Under the pieces are notes generated by a model. That model was not told where the DNA came from, did not search any database, and was given only the letters and a program-made list of their open reading frames with translations. The position numbers and the translations under genes are program-made. DNA of 64,000 nt from Clostridia bacterium (GTDB lineage Bacteria; Bacillota; Clostridia; Lachnospirales; Lachnospiraceae): contig CAJTAK010000001.1 in assembly GCA_910574255.1 (NCBI GenBank), positions 395,779-459,778 on the forward strand, read 5' to 3'. Shown piece by piece: positions 8,785-16,932 of this stretch; the stretch's first letter is position 1, and each line of letters opens with the position of its first letter.

Positions 8785-9384
8785 ATGCAGAGTATGGAGA
8801 AAAAAATGGAAAGATGGGCGCGGCTTACGGATGAACAGTTGATAGAACACATCAATGCAGGAGAAACGGCATGTATGGATGTGCTGATTGAACGCTATAA
8901 GCGTCAGGTCCGCAATCAGGCCAGACCTCTGTATCTCATAGGCGGAGACAGTGACGATCTGATTCAGGAGGGAATGCTGGGGTTATTCAAAGCGATCCGT
9001 GATTATCGGCCGGAGAAATCGGATTCTTTTGAAGCTTTTGCAGGACTTTGCATTTCCCGACAGCTCTACAGTGCGATACAGGCGGCAGGACGGCTGAAGC
9101 ATGCTCCTTTAAATTCCTATGTGGAGCTTTCGCCGGAGCTTGGAGAGCAGGCAGAGAGGCTGAAAGGAAAGAGCCCCGAGGAGCTTCTTATTGATCAGGA
9201 GAACATAGAGAGCCTTCGGGCGGAGATTCTGAAAGTAGCGACGCCTTTGGAACAGGAGATTCTTACAGCGTATCTCAATGGCCAGAGCTATTCAGAGATT
9301 GCTCTTCGGCTGAACAAGGAGCCAAAGTCCATTGACAACGCCTTGCAGCGAATCCGCAGAAAGCTGCGAAAAACGAACGGATAA
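8785..9384 (+). CDS. sigH: RNA polymerase sigma factor, SigH type
   Basis: A 199-residue sigma-70 family protein. Region 2 is visible as DDLIQEGMLGLFKAIRDYRP near residues 52-71 and region 4 as the helix-turn-helix SYSEIALRLNKEPKSIDNAL near residues 171-190. Length and sequence fit SigH (Spo0H), which directs early stationary-phase and sporulation genes. In Bacillus and Clostridia sigH follows cysS-mrnC-rlmB, as here. It starts 32 bases after rlmB. A second Met (MEKKMERW) is a possible alternative start. Whether this organism sporulates cannot be judged from the window. Confidence 0.85.
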   Translation: MQSMEKKMERWARLTDEQLIEHINAGETACMDVLIERYKRQVRNQARPLYLIGGDSDDLIQEGMLGLFKAIRDYRPEKSDSFEAFAGLCISRQLYSAIQAAGRLKHAPLNSYVELSPELGEQAERLKGKSPEELLIDQENIESLRAEILKVATPLEQEILTAYLNGQSYSEIALRLNKEPKSIDNALQRIRRKLRKTNG

Positions 9385-9476
9385 CCATAGAAAGCTCCCT
9401 TTAGAAAAAATTAATGAATTAAAATCCCCTTTTTCCCTATTTCATGTTATAATTCAAATGGGAAGGAGGGAATTTT

Positions 9477-11066
9477 TTGTCAAATTATGTAATGAGCACC
9501 GGATCCTACCTATTGGCCGGCGTGTTGACGTACCTGATTTTTCGTGCAGTTATCTGGCTTTTATATTACAAAGGAGAGATGCGCGTACCCATTTCCCACG
9601 AAGTGGGTTTTGGTGTGCTGGCTTTTCTTTTTCTGGCCTTGTTTGCCTCATCCGTAACACCAGCTCTTGGATTTTCTATAAAACCGGACTGGAAGACCAT
9701 CGCTTTTATTCCCATAAAGGGTAGTATTGATTTGGTAAAGGATCAGGGAGCGGGGGCTCTTTTCAGGGCAATTTTTAAGTTTATGCCCTTCGGTTTTTTA
9801 ATTCCCTTTTTGTTCCGGCGTTATCAGAGGTTTTTAAAGGTACTCTTTCTGTGCGGGGGAGTATCCCTTTTTATAGAAGTGTTTCAGATTTTTCTTGCAA
9901 AAGCTTCGGCCAGCCTGGATGAATTTCTCTTAAGTCTTCTGGGAATTTTTCTGGGCTATTTTGTCTTCGGCGTAGTTCGGATGTATTTCCGGGAGATTGA
10001 ACGCATGGGGACAGTAAAGCGTTCGCGCAGGCGAGATGTGCCTTTTATTGTAAAAAAGGAATTGGAGTTTCTTATTATTTTCATGCTTCTGGCAGTTGTG
10101 GGAAAGGGAACTCAGATAGAGGTTCAACGGGTGAAGGAGGAAAAAGCGGCTCAGGCAGAACTGGAAAAGAAGCAGGAGGAAGAGCGCAAGGCGGCTGAGG
10201 AAGCTGAGGCGGCCCGAATTGCAGAGGAAGAGGCCAAGAAACTTAAGATTGCGGATAATATGCCAAATCTTTCACTGGAAGCCGGAGCGGCCTGTCTGTT
10301 TTCTCTGGATGATGATATGATTCTCTATGAGAAAAACGGAACGGATCGGGTAACTCCTGCAAGCACAACAAAGCTTTTGACGGCTCTTACCGTTTTGAAA
10401 TATTGCGGAACAGATGAAGTTCTGACAGCCGGGGAGGAGATTAGTCTGATTAGTCAGGGAGCTTCCACCGCCAGTCTGAAGGTGGGAATGCGGGGAAGTG
10501 TCCGCACCTTTTTGGGAGCCATGCTTGTTCCCTCCGGAAATGATGCAGCTTATTCATTGGCCAATTATACAGGACATAAGATTTTAGGAGATGAAAATGC
10601 TTCCACGACCGATGCTGTAGCGGCATTTGTGGAGGCCATGAATGCTTATGCTGCGGAGCTGGAGCTTGAGGATTCCAACTTTGAGACACCAGACGGAGAC
10701 CAGACGGAGAATCAGTACACCACGGCCAGAGACATGGTGAGAATTGCAAAGGCATGCCTGGAAAATGAGACCATTATGGAGCTGACAGGAAAAAAATCCT
10801 TCCGTGCGCTTTTTGAAAATGCCGATGTTACCTATCAGAATACGAACCAGCTTGTGCGGTCCGGGGACGACTATTATTATGAAGGGGCTGTGGGATTGAA
10901 AACCGGAAGTCTTAATGATGTAAAGAATCTGGTTGGTGCTCTGGAAGTGAACGGGCGCCGTTATGTGACGGCAGTGATGCAGGATTCGGACGAAGGGCGG
11001 TATAAAGATACAAAGATATTGTTTGATGAAGTAACCGGAGGCGGCGGTGAGCCGGAAGGCGATTAA
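9477..11066 (+). CDS. VanZ-like domain fused to a D-Ala-D-Ala carboxypeptidase
   Basis: A 529-residue two-domain protein. Residues about 1-190 hold five hydrophobic helices in the VanZ arrangement (FIPIKGSIDL, FMPFGFLIPF, VSLFIEVFQIFL, SLDEFLLSLLGIFLGY). Another helix near 200 and a charged Glu/Ala/Lys coil (about 215-260) lead to a peptidase S11 domain. That domain has SxxK (Ser296-Thr-Thr-Lys299), SGN (353-355) and KTG (475-477), so it should trim terminal D-Ala from peptidoglycan stem peptides outside the membrane. The start is TTG, 7 bases after GGAGG; an ATG five codons later is possible. The family's C-terminal beta domain is missing. A fusion of the two is unusual. Confidence 0.85.
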   Translation: MSNYVMSTGSYLLAGVLTYLIFRAVIWLLYYKGEMRVPISHEVGFGVLAFLFLALFASSVTPALGFSIKPDWKTIAFIPIKGSIDLVKDQGAGALFRAIFKFMPFGFLIPFLFRRYQRFLKVLFLCGGVSLFIEVFQIFLAKASASLDEFLLSLLGIFLGYFVFGVVRMYFREIERMGTVKRSRRRDVPFIVKKELEFLIIFMLLAVVGKGTQIEVQRVKEEKAAQAELEKKQEEERKAAEEAEAARIAEEEAKKLKIADNMPNLSLEAGAACLFSLDDDMILYEKNGTDRVTPASTTKLLTALTVLKYCGTDEVLTAGEEISLISQGASTASLKVGMRGSVRTFLGAMLVPSGNDAAYSLANYTGHKILGDENASTTDAVAAFVEAMNAYAAELELEDSNFETPDGDQTENQYTTARDMVRIAKACLENETIMELTGKKSFRALFENADVTYQNTNQLVRSGDDYYYEGAVGLKTGSLNDVKNLVGALEVNGRRYVTAVMQDSDEGRYKDTKILFDEVTGGGGEPEGD

Positions 11067-11068
11067 GA

Positions 11069-11116
11069 ACAGCCGAAGCTCTAAATGAAGCATTGGAGCA
11101 TACGGCTGTCCTTCTT
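11069..11116 (+). terminator. Terminator between convergent genes
   Basis: ACAGCCG (11069-11075) and CGGCTGT (11103-11109) enclose an inner GCTC/GAGC pair and are followed by CCTTCTTTGATTTTC. It lies between the carboxypeptidase fusion and the small minus-strand gene and probably ends the first. Confidence 0.6.
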
Positions 11117-11122
11117 TGATTT

Positions 11123-11305
11123 TCACTGCTTGGGAGCTGCTTTGGGCTGATAGTGATAGACGTCCTCATAGGAATCCCGTTCAGCCTTTGATGAAGGCGC
11201 ACTGGGAATCAGACCTGTACAGTCTGTGCTGGAGCAGGAATTACCCAGGTAGTCGTAACCTTCGATGATTTCTTGATTCGTCTTTTTATTTTTTTTATTT
11301 GCCAT
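11123..11305 (-). CDS. Small conserved-looking protein of unknown function
   Basis: A 60-residue protein with a GTGAGG ribosome binding site 8 bases before the ATG on the minus strand. It begins with a Lys/Asn-rich stretch (MANKKNKKTNQEI) followed by EGYDYLGNSCSSTDCTGLIP and an acidic C-terminal half. The Cys pair in SCSSTDC is notable. I believe similar short proteins occur in Lachnospiraceae, but cannot name a family. It faces the carboxypeptidase gene and is divergent from the htrA-like gene. No membrane segment or signal peptide is visible. Coding is supported by the good ribosome binding site and absence of any overlapping gene. Confidence 0.6.
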   Translation of the reverse strand: MANKKNKKTNQEIIEGYDYLGNSCSSTDCTGLIPSAPSSKAERDSYEDVYHYQPKAAPKQ

Positions 11306-11507
11306 ATGGTTTTACCTCACTGTTTGTTATGCTTCTGCATCATTTCCGTCCTTCCATGTTTAGTGTGCACCGAATATTCAGGAACATGCAGTAAGACACA
11401 GAAAAAACACAGGAACATCACAGATTTTCCATATAAGCACCACAATTGCGCCACAATTTTTGCCTACAATAACCAATATAAAATAAAAACAATCGGAGGT
11501 TGTGGAT

Positions 11508-12701
11508 ATGCTGAAAAAAGGAGTAAAGACAGTGGCTTTGGCTCTGGCGTTTGGTGTGACAGCCGGTGCGGCATTTCAGGGAAGCAATTATATGTTAAAT
11601 CAATGGATAGGTGAAGAGGAACAGGCGGAGACTGTGGAAGGCGTAAAGCTGAATCAGATGGCAGGCGCAGCAGACGGAGAAATAACGACTGCCAATACAG
11701 GAAACAGTGCGCTTAATATTGCTGCCATAGCAGAGCAGACGATGCCTTCCGTGGTATCAATTACTAATAAAAGCGTTCAGGAGATGCGTCTTTTTGGACA
11801 ATCTCAGGCTTATGAAAGTGAGAGCCGCGGAACGGGAATCATCATTGGTCAGACAGACACAGAACTTTTGCTTGTGACCAACAATCATGTAATAAATGGT
11901 GCAGAAGAGATTAGCGTAGGTTTTGTGGACGGCGAAATGGCAGAAGCAAAGGTCAAAGGGACAGACAGCAATAAGGATTTAGCGGTTCTTTCTGTAAAAA
12001 TGGAAGAGCTCACTGAGGACACAAAAGAGCAGATCCAAGTGATTGAGCTGGGAAAATCCTCGGAGCTTCAGGTAGGAGAGCAGGTGGTTGCCATCGGCAA
12101 TGCATTGGGCTATGGGCAGTCTGTAACAACAGGAATTGTAAGCGCCCTGAATCGGGAAGTAACGATTGAAAATAATACCAATACCCTGATTCAGACAGAT
12201 GCAGCCATCAACCCCGGCAACAGCGGCGGAGCCCTTCTGAATATGAGCGGCCAGCTTATCGGTATTAATTCGGCCAAATACTCTGACACAAATGTAGAGG
12301 GCATGGGCTATGCAATTCCGGTGGATGATGTGGTAGATATTATTGAAGGACTAATGAACCGTACGATACGGGAGGAAAAAGTGTCGGAAGGTGAAAGGGG
12401 CTTCCTTGGAATTACCGGTCAGGATGTGAGTTCGGATGTGGCGAATGCCTATGATATGCCGAAGGGAGTCTACATTACCTCTGTGGAAGAAGGCTCCGGC
12501 GCTGCGAAGGCAGGCTTGAAAAAGGGAGATATTATTACAAGATTTGACGGCAGCAGTGTTGCGTCCATGGCAGAACTAAAAGAACAGCTTTCTTATTATA
12601 AAAAAGGCGAACAGGTGAAGTTTACTGTAAGTCAAGCTTTGGAAGGCGAGTACCAGGAGCAGACGGTGACTGTTACGCTTGGGGAGAATACAGGGAAGTA
12701 A
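11508..12701 (+). CDS. htrA: HtrA/DegP-type serine protease with PDZ domain
   Basis: A 397-residue membrane-anchored trypsin-like protease of extracytoplasmic quality control. A hydrophobic anchor covers residues about 6-24. The catalytic triad is His127 (TNNHVI), Asp157 (NKDLAVL) and Ser239 (NPGNSGGALLN). A PDZ domain follows at about 300-390, with the GVYITSVEEGSGAAKAGL signature. The ATG at 11508 is preferred over the GTG at 11502, because GGAGG ends 8 bases before the ATG but only 2 before the GTG. A hairpin and T-run at 12739-12790 closes the gene. Confidence 0.92.
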   Translation: MLKKGVKTVALALAFGVTAGAAFQGSNYMLNQWIGEEEQAETVEGVKLNQMAGAADGEITTANTGNSALNIAAIAEQTMPSVVSITNKSVQEMRLFGQSQAYESESRGTGIIIGQTDTELLLVTNNHVINGAEEISVGFVDGEMAEAKVKGTDSNKDLAVLSVKMEELTEDTKEQIQVIELGKSSELQVGEQVVAIGNALGYGQSVTTGIVSALNREVTIENNTNTLIQTDAAINPGNSGGALLNMSGQLIGINSAKYSDTNVEGMGYAIPVDDVVDIIEGLMNRTIREEKVSEGERGFLGITGQDVSSDVANAYDMPKGVYITSVEEGSGAAKAGLKKGDIITRFDGSSVASMAELKEQLSYYKKGEQVKFTVSQALEGEYQEQTVTVTLGENTGK

Positions 12702-12710
12702 GAAAAGAAT

Positions 12711-12739
12711 TTTACATTTCTTCCTGTTTATGCTATACT
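12711..12739 (+). promoter_or_regulatory. Candidate lepA promoter
   Basis: TTTACA (12711-12716) and TATACT (12734-12739) are 17 bases apart. The predicted start near 12746 falls inside the left arm of the hairpin that terminates the preceding gene, so this hairpin would also be part of the lepA transcript's 5' end. Confidence 0.5.
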
Positions 12740-12790
12740 ACCCTCGATTGACAAGCAACAAAAAATTCTTGTCAACCGAGGGTATTTTCT
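12739..12790 (+). terminator. Rho-independent terminator after the htrA-like gene
   Basis: TACCCTCG and CGAGGGTA form the outer stem, with TTGACAAG/CTTGTCAA inside and small mismatches between, followed by TTTTCTTAT. The hairpin is about 46 bases long and close to symmetric. Confidence 0.75.
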
Positions 12791-12844
12791 TATATAAAAA
12801 TTTTTCGGCTTATATTTATATATAAAATTACGGAGGAACATTCG

Positions 12845-14659
12845 ATGGCATACATGGATCAGAGTAAAATAAGAAATTTCTGTATCATTGCACATATTGA
12901 TCATGGCAAATCCACCCTGGCAGATCGAATCATTGAGATGACAGGACTTTTAACCAGCCGGGAGATGCAGGCCCAGGTGTTGGACAATATGGAGCTGGAG
13001 CGTGAGCGGGGCATTACCATCAAGGCCCAGACTGTGCGTACGGTATATAAAGCGAAAAACGGTGAGGAGTATATTTTTAATTTAATTGACACACCAGGAC
13101 ATGTGGATTTTAACTATGAGGTATCCCGGAGCCTGGCTGCCTGCGACGGGGCGATTTTGGTGGTGGATGCGGCTCAGGGCATAGAGGCTCAGACCCTGGC
13201 CAATGTATACCTGGCTTTGGATCATGATCTGGATGTGCTTCCCGTTATTAATAAGATCGATCTGCCCAGCGCAGAACCTCAGCGTGTCATAGACGAAATT
13301 GAGGATGTAATTGGCATAGAGGCCCAGGATGCTCCCCGGATTTCTGCCAAGACAGGTCAGAATGTGGGGGATGTGCTGGAAGCTATTGTAGAGCGGATTC
13401 CGGCTCCCGCAGGAGATAGCCGGGCACCTCTTCAGGCATTGATCTTTGATTCTTTATATGATTCATATAAAGGCGTTATAGTGTTCTGTAGAATTAAGGA
13501 AGGTACCGTAAAGAGAGGTACACCCATCCGCATGATGGCTACAGGTGCAGAGGCGGATGTGGTGGAGGTGGGTTATTTCGGCGCCGGACAGTTTATTCCC
13601 TGTGAGGAATTGTCTGCGGGCATGGTAGGCTATCTGACAGCAAGTATTAAGAACGTAAAGGACACTCGTGTAGGTGATACCATCACCAGCCGGGAGAATC
13701 CCTGTAAAGAGCCGCTGCCGGGATATAAGAAAGTTCTTCCTATGGTATACTGCGGCATGTACCCGGCGGACGGCGCCAAGTATCCGGATCTGCGGGATGC
13801 CTTGGAGAAGCTGCAGCTTAATGACGCTTCCTTACAGTTTGAACCGGAGACTTCCATTGCTTTGGGTTTTGGTTTCCGCTGCGGTTTCTTAGGACTTCTT
13901 CATCTGGAGATTATTCAGGAGCGCTTGGAGCGTGAGTATGGTCTGGATCTGGTAACGACAGCTCCGGGCGTTATCTACAAGGTTCACCGGACAAACGGCG
14001 AAGTGATTGAGCTTACCAATCCTTCCAATCTGCCGGATCCGGCGGAAATCGAGTATATGGAGGAGCCCATGGTCAGTGCGGAGATCATGGTGACTACGGA
14101 ATTTATCGGCTCCATTATGGAGCTGTGCCAGGAACGCAGAGGCATTTATCTTGGAATGGAATATATGGAAGAAACCCGAGCACTGTTAAAATATGAGCTT
14201 CCTTTAAATGAGATTATTTATGATTTCTTCGACGCTCTGAAATCACGTTCCCGGGGGTATGCCTCCTTTGACTATGATATGAAGGGCTACGTGCAGGCGG
14301 AGCTTGTTAAGCTGGACATTCTGATTAACAAGGAAGAAGTGGATGCCCTGTCCTTCATCGTTCACAGCAGTACGGCCTACGAGCGGGGACGGAAAATGTG
14401 TGAGAAGCTAAAGGAAGAAATTCCAAGACATCTCTTTGAGATACCCATTCAGGCGGCAGTAGGCAGTAAGATTATCGCCAGGGAGACAGTAAAAGCTATG
14501 CGCAAGGATGTACTGGCAAAGTGCTATGGCGGTGACATTACCCGAAAGAAGAAGCTTCTGGAGAAACAAAAAGAAGGAAAGAAGCGGATGCGTCAGATTG
14601 GAAATGTGGAGATTCCCCAGAAAGCCTTTATGAGTGTGCTGAAGCTGGATGACAGGTAG
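12845..14659 (+). CDS. lepA: Elongation factor 4 (LepA), back-translocating GTPase
   Basis: A 604-residue translational GTPase of normal length. The G motifs are [14 protein letters not shown] (G1) near residue 17, DTPGHVDF (G3) near 84 and NKIDLPSA (G4) near 138. The EF-G-like domains and the LepA-specific C-terminal domain (ending [19 protein letters not shown]) are all present. The ATG follows CGGAGG by 8 bases. LepA acts on stalled or mistranslocated ribosomes in the cytosol. hemW follows 48 bases later, a common lepA-hemW pairing in Firmicutes. Confidence 0.97.
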   Translation: MAYMDQSKIRNFCIIAHIDHGKSTLADRIIEMTGLLTSREMQAQVLDNMELERERGITIKAQTVRTVYKAKNGEEYIFNLIDTPGHVDFNYEVSRSLAACDGAILVVDAAQGIEAQTLANVYLALDHDLDVLPVINKIDLPSAEPQRVIDEIEDVIGIEAQDAPRISAKTGQNVGDVLEAIVERIPAPAGDSRAPLQALIFDSLYDSYKGVIVFCRIKEGTVKRGTPIRMMATGAEADVVEVGYFGAGQFIPCEELSAGMVGYLTASIKNVKDTRVGDTITSRENPCKEPLPGYKKVLPMVYCGMYPADGAKYPDLRDALEKLQLNDASLQFEPETSIALGFGFRCGFLGLLHLEIIQERLEREYGLDLVTTAPGVIYKVHRTNGEVIELTNPSNLPDPAEIEYMEEPMVSAEIMVTTEFIGSIMELCQERRGIYLGMEYMEETRALLKYELPLNEIIYDFFDALKSRSRGYASFDYDMKGYVQAELVKLDILINKEEVDALSFIVHSSTAYERGRKMCEKLKEEIPRHLFEIPIQAAVGSKIIARETVKAMRKDVLAKCYGGDITRKKKLLEKQKEGKKRMRQIGNVEIPQKAFMSVLKLDDR

Positions 14660-14707
14660 TTGATGAAAAGAACAGATTGGGGAGCTATAATATAGAGGAT
14701 AAGGGAT

Positions 14708-15850
14708 ATGCATGAAAATGGCGAAAGACAAACAGAGCTGGAAATATACATTCATATCCCTTTTTGTGTTCAAAAATGTGCCTATTGTGACTTTTTGTCA
14801 GCACCTGCAGATGAGATGGTACGAGGTCAGTATATAGAGGCTTTAAAGGAAGAGATTCTACAACGAAAACCTCTTGGATCAGAATATAAAGTTACTTCGA
14901 TATTCATGGGAGGCGGAACTCCTTCTATCCTGGAGGGAGCGCAGACAGCAGGGATTCTTAAGAAGATTCATGATCATTTTACCGTGGAAGCAGATGCGGA
15001 GATCACATTAGAGTGCAATCCGGGGACACTCTCAGAGGACAAGCTTTCCTGCTATCGGCAGTCAGGAGTCAACCGCTTAAGCCTGGGACTTCAGTCAGCA
15101 GATAACCGGGAGCTGAAAATCCTTGGACGGATTCACACCTATGAAGAATTTCTGGAGAGCTTTTCTCAGGCACGTAAGAAAGGATTTCACAATCTGAATG
15201 TGGATCTAATGTCTGCGCTTCCGGGCCAAACCAGAGAAAGCTGGCAGGAAACCCTGCATCAGGTCATTGCCCTTCATCCGGAGCATATATCGGCCTACAG
15301 TCTGATAATTGAAGAAAATACGCCTTTCTATGACCGCTACAGGCCGGGAGGGCGAGAGGAACATTTGCTGCCGGATGAGGATACGGAGCGGCAGATGTAT
15401 TATGATACCAGGGATATTCTAAGAGCAGCCGGATATGAACGCTATGAGATATCCAACTATGCCAAAGCAGGTTTCGCCTGCCGCCATAATCTGGGTTATT
15501 GGGAGCGCAAGGATTATCTGGGGCTGGGCCTTGGAGCTTCCTCTTTGATAAAAGGAGTGCGCTGTCAAAATCAAAAGAAGCTTTCAGCATATTTGGCAGG
15601 GGATTATACTTATGAAGAGGTACAGAAGCTTACCAGACAGGAAGAGCAGGAAGAAACCATGTTTCTGGGGCTTCGAAAAGCAGAAGGAGTACCGCTGACA
15701 GAAGAACTTTTGGAGGTGTATGAAGGAACATTTCAAAGGCTGGAACAGCAAGGGCTTCTCTACCGGGAAGGCGGACGGGCACGTTTAACAGATCTGGGGA
15801 TTGATGTGAGCAATTATGCCCTGGCAGAATTTTTACAGGATGAAAGGTAA
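14708..15850 (+). CDS. hemW: Radical SAM heme chaperone HemW
   Basis: A 380-residue radical SAM protein formerly annotated as oxygen-independent coproporphyrinogen oxidase. The cluster motif is Cys-x3-Cys-x2-Cys in HIPFCVQKCAYCDF (about residues 17-30) and the AdoMet GGE-type motif is MGGGTPS. A HemN-like C-terminal domain follows. The CxxxCxxCxF ending and its place after lepA indicate HemW rather than true HemN. The stop codon TAA (15848-15850) lies inside the first three-to-five bases of a 125-bp hairpin repeat, so the repeat supplied or replaced the original end of the gene. Confidence 0.9.
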   Translation: MHENGERQTELEIYIHIPFCVQKCAYCDFLSAPADEMVRGQYIEALKEEILQRKPLGSEYKVTSIFMGGGTPSILEGAQTAGILKKIHDHFTVEADAEITLECNPGTLSEDKLSCYRQSGVNRLSLGLQSADNRELKILGRIHTYEEFLESFSQARKKGFHNLNVDLMSALPGQTRESWQETLHQVIALHPEHISAYSLIIEENTPFYDRYRPGGREEHLLPDEDTERQMYYDTRDILRAAGYERYEISNYAKAGFACRHNLGYWERKDYLGLGLGASSLIKGVRCQNQKKLSAYLAGDYTYEEVQKLTRQEEQEETMFLGLRKAEGVPLTEELLEVYEGTFQRLEQQGLLYREGGRARLTDLGIDVSNYALAEFLQDER

Positions 15851-15970
15851 AGTCGCAAAGGCACACGAGAGGAACTTTCATGAGTGCCCTTTCGAATGAA
15901 AGTTTCTCTCATTACAGGCGTGCCGAAGTGACTTTACCCTTTAGTGCCATCACGTAGTGATTTTAAATAG
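15846..15970 (+). repeat. Hairpin repeat family 1, copy 1 (125 bp)
   Basis: Outer arms GGTAAAGTC and GACTTTACC, then GGCAC/GTGCC, then a 15-bp inner arm (GAGAGGAACTTTCAT with ATGAAAGTTTCTCTC, one G-U pair). A small ATCAC/GTGAT hairpin and the tail TTTTAAATAG follow. The sequence is identical to copy 2 over all 125 bases. It contains the hemW stop codon. Confidence 0.95.
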
Positions 15971-16017
15971 TCCAGCTAAAAAATGTCAAGTGTTTTAAGA
16001 AATATTTTATGCTGGAC

Positions 16018-16142
16018 GGTAAAGTCGCAAAGGCACACGAGAGGAACTTTCATGAGTGCCCTTTCGAATGAAAGTTTCTCTCATTACAGGCGTGCCGAAG
16101 TGACTTTACCCTTTAGTGCCATCACGTAGTGATTTTAAATAG
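16018..16142 (+). repeat. Hairpin repeat family 1, copy 2 (125 bp)
   Basis: Identical to copy 1 and in the same orientation. The 47-base gap between them (15971-16017) starts with (G)TCCAGC and ends with GCTGGAC, a 7-bp stem that could hold the two copies together. The repeat ends at TAG, directly joined to GGAGG, the ribosome binding site of the HAD hydrolase gene. Confidence 0.95.
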
Positions 16143-16154
16143 GGAGGATAAAGT

Positions 16155-16877
16155 ATGATAAAGGAAGCAATTTTTGATATTGACGATACATTATACAACT
16201 ATGAGAAGGGGCATGAAGAAGGAATGCGCCGGCTTTGTCTCTATGCGAAAGAGCATTTACAGGTGGAACCGGAGGAATTTCGTGAAGCCTATAAAAGAAC
16301 ACATCATGAGATTACGGAAAAGCTTGGCAGGGACAATGCGGCCATTCACAGCCGGAGTATTCGGATTCAGAACCTTCTGGAAAAATGGGGAAAGCCCCTC
16401 TTTCCCCATGTAAAGGCTATGTATCATGCTTATTGGGATACCCTTCTTAAGGAGAGCGGTCCGGAGCCGGGAGCCGTTGCCTGTATGCAGGAACTAAAGG
16501 ATATGGGAATCACCATTGGAATCGGGACGGACATGACGGCCATGATGCAGTATGAGAAGCTGGAAGCCTTTGGCTTCGCTCCTTATGTCTCCCATATAGT
16601 GACCAGTCAGGAGGCTGGCGTGGAAAAGCCCCATCCGGATTTTATGGCTCTGTGCATTCAAAAGTCAGGAGTGCTTCCGGAGGAATGCGTTTTTGTGGGA
16701 GATAATTTTAAGAAGGATGCCTGCGGGGCGTCGGCGTATGGTATGCATGGGGTATGGTACAATTTCCGGGGAAAAGAGCTTCCAAAAGGGGCGGAGGAAT
16801 TTGCGGGTAAATATAAAGAAATCCGGCATTTCGACGAGCTTGTGCCCTATATCCAGGCATTAAATAAAGGAGAGTAG
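16155..16877 (+). CDS. HAD superfamily hydrolase
   Basis: A 240-residue cytosolic phosphatase-like protein. HAD motif I is DIDDTLY (residues 8-14, nucleophile Asp8), motif II is GIGTDMTA near 118, motif III Lys is in EKPHPDF near 162, and motif IV is FVGDNFKKD near 184. The substrate is not predictable; pyrimidine 5'-nucleotidase or phosphoglycolate-type activities are common in this subfamily. The start follows GGAGG by 7 bases, and that site abuts the end of the family 1 repeat, so the mRNA leader probably consists largely of hairpin repeats. Confidence 0.85.
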   Translation: MIKEAIFDIDDTLYNYEKGHEEGMRRLCLYAKEHLQVEPEEFREAYKRTHHEITEKLGRDNAAIHSRSIRIQNLLEKWGKPLFPHVKAMYHAYWDTLLKESGPEPGAVACMQELKDMGITIGIGTDMTAMMQYEKLEAFGFAPYVSHIVTSQEAGVEKPHPDFMALCIQKSGVLPEECVFVGDNFKKDACGASAYGMHGVWYNFRGKELPKGAEEFAGKYKEIRHFDELVPYIQALNKGE

Positions 16878-16932
16878 TATCCCTTTATGCGTAAAAATCC
16901 ATGTGCGAATTTAAGAAAGGAATGAATAGAAC

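Noticed and set aside
9332-9724. 130-codon frame overlapping the sigH end and the VanZ fusion
   Set aside because: No ribosome binding site and overlaps two well supported genes in another frame.
15846-16142. A CRISPR-like array
   Set aside because: Only two 125-bp copies with one 47-bp gap; units are palindromic and far longer than CRISPR repeats, and no cas genes are present.
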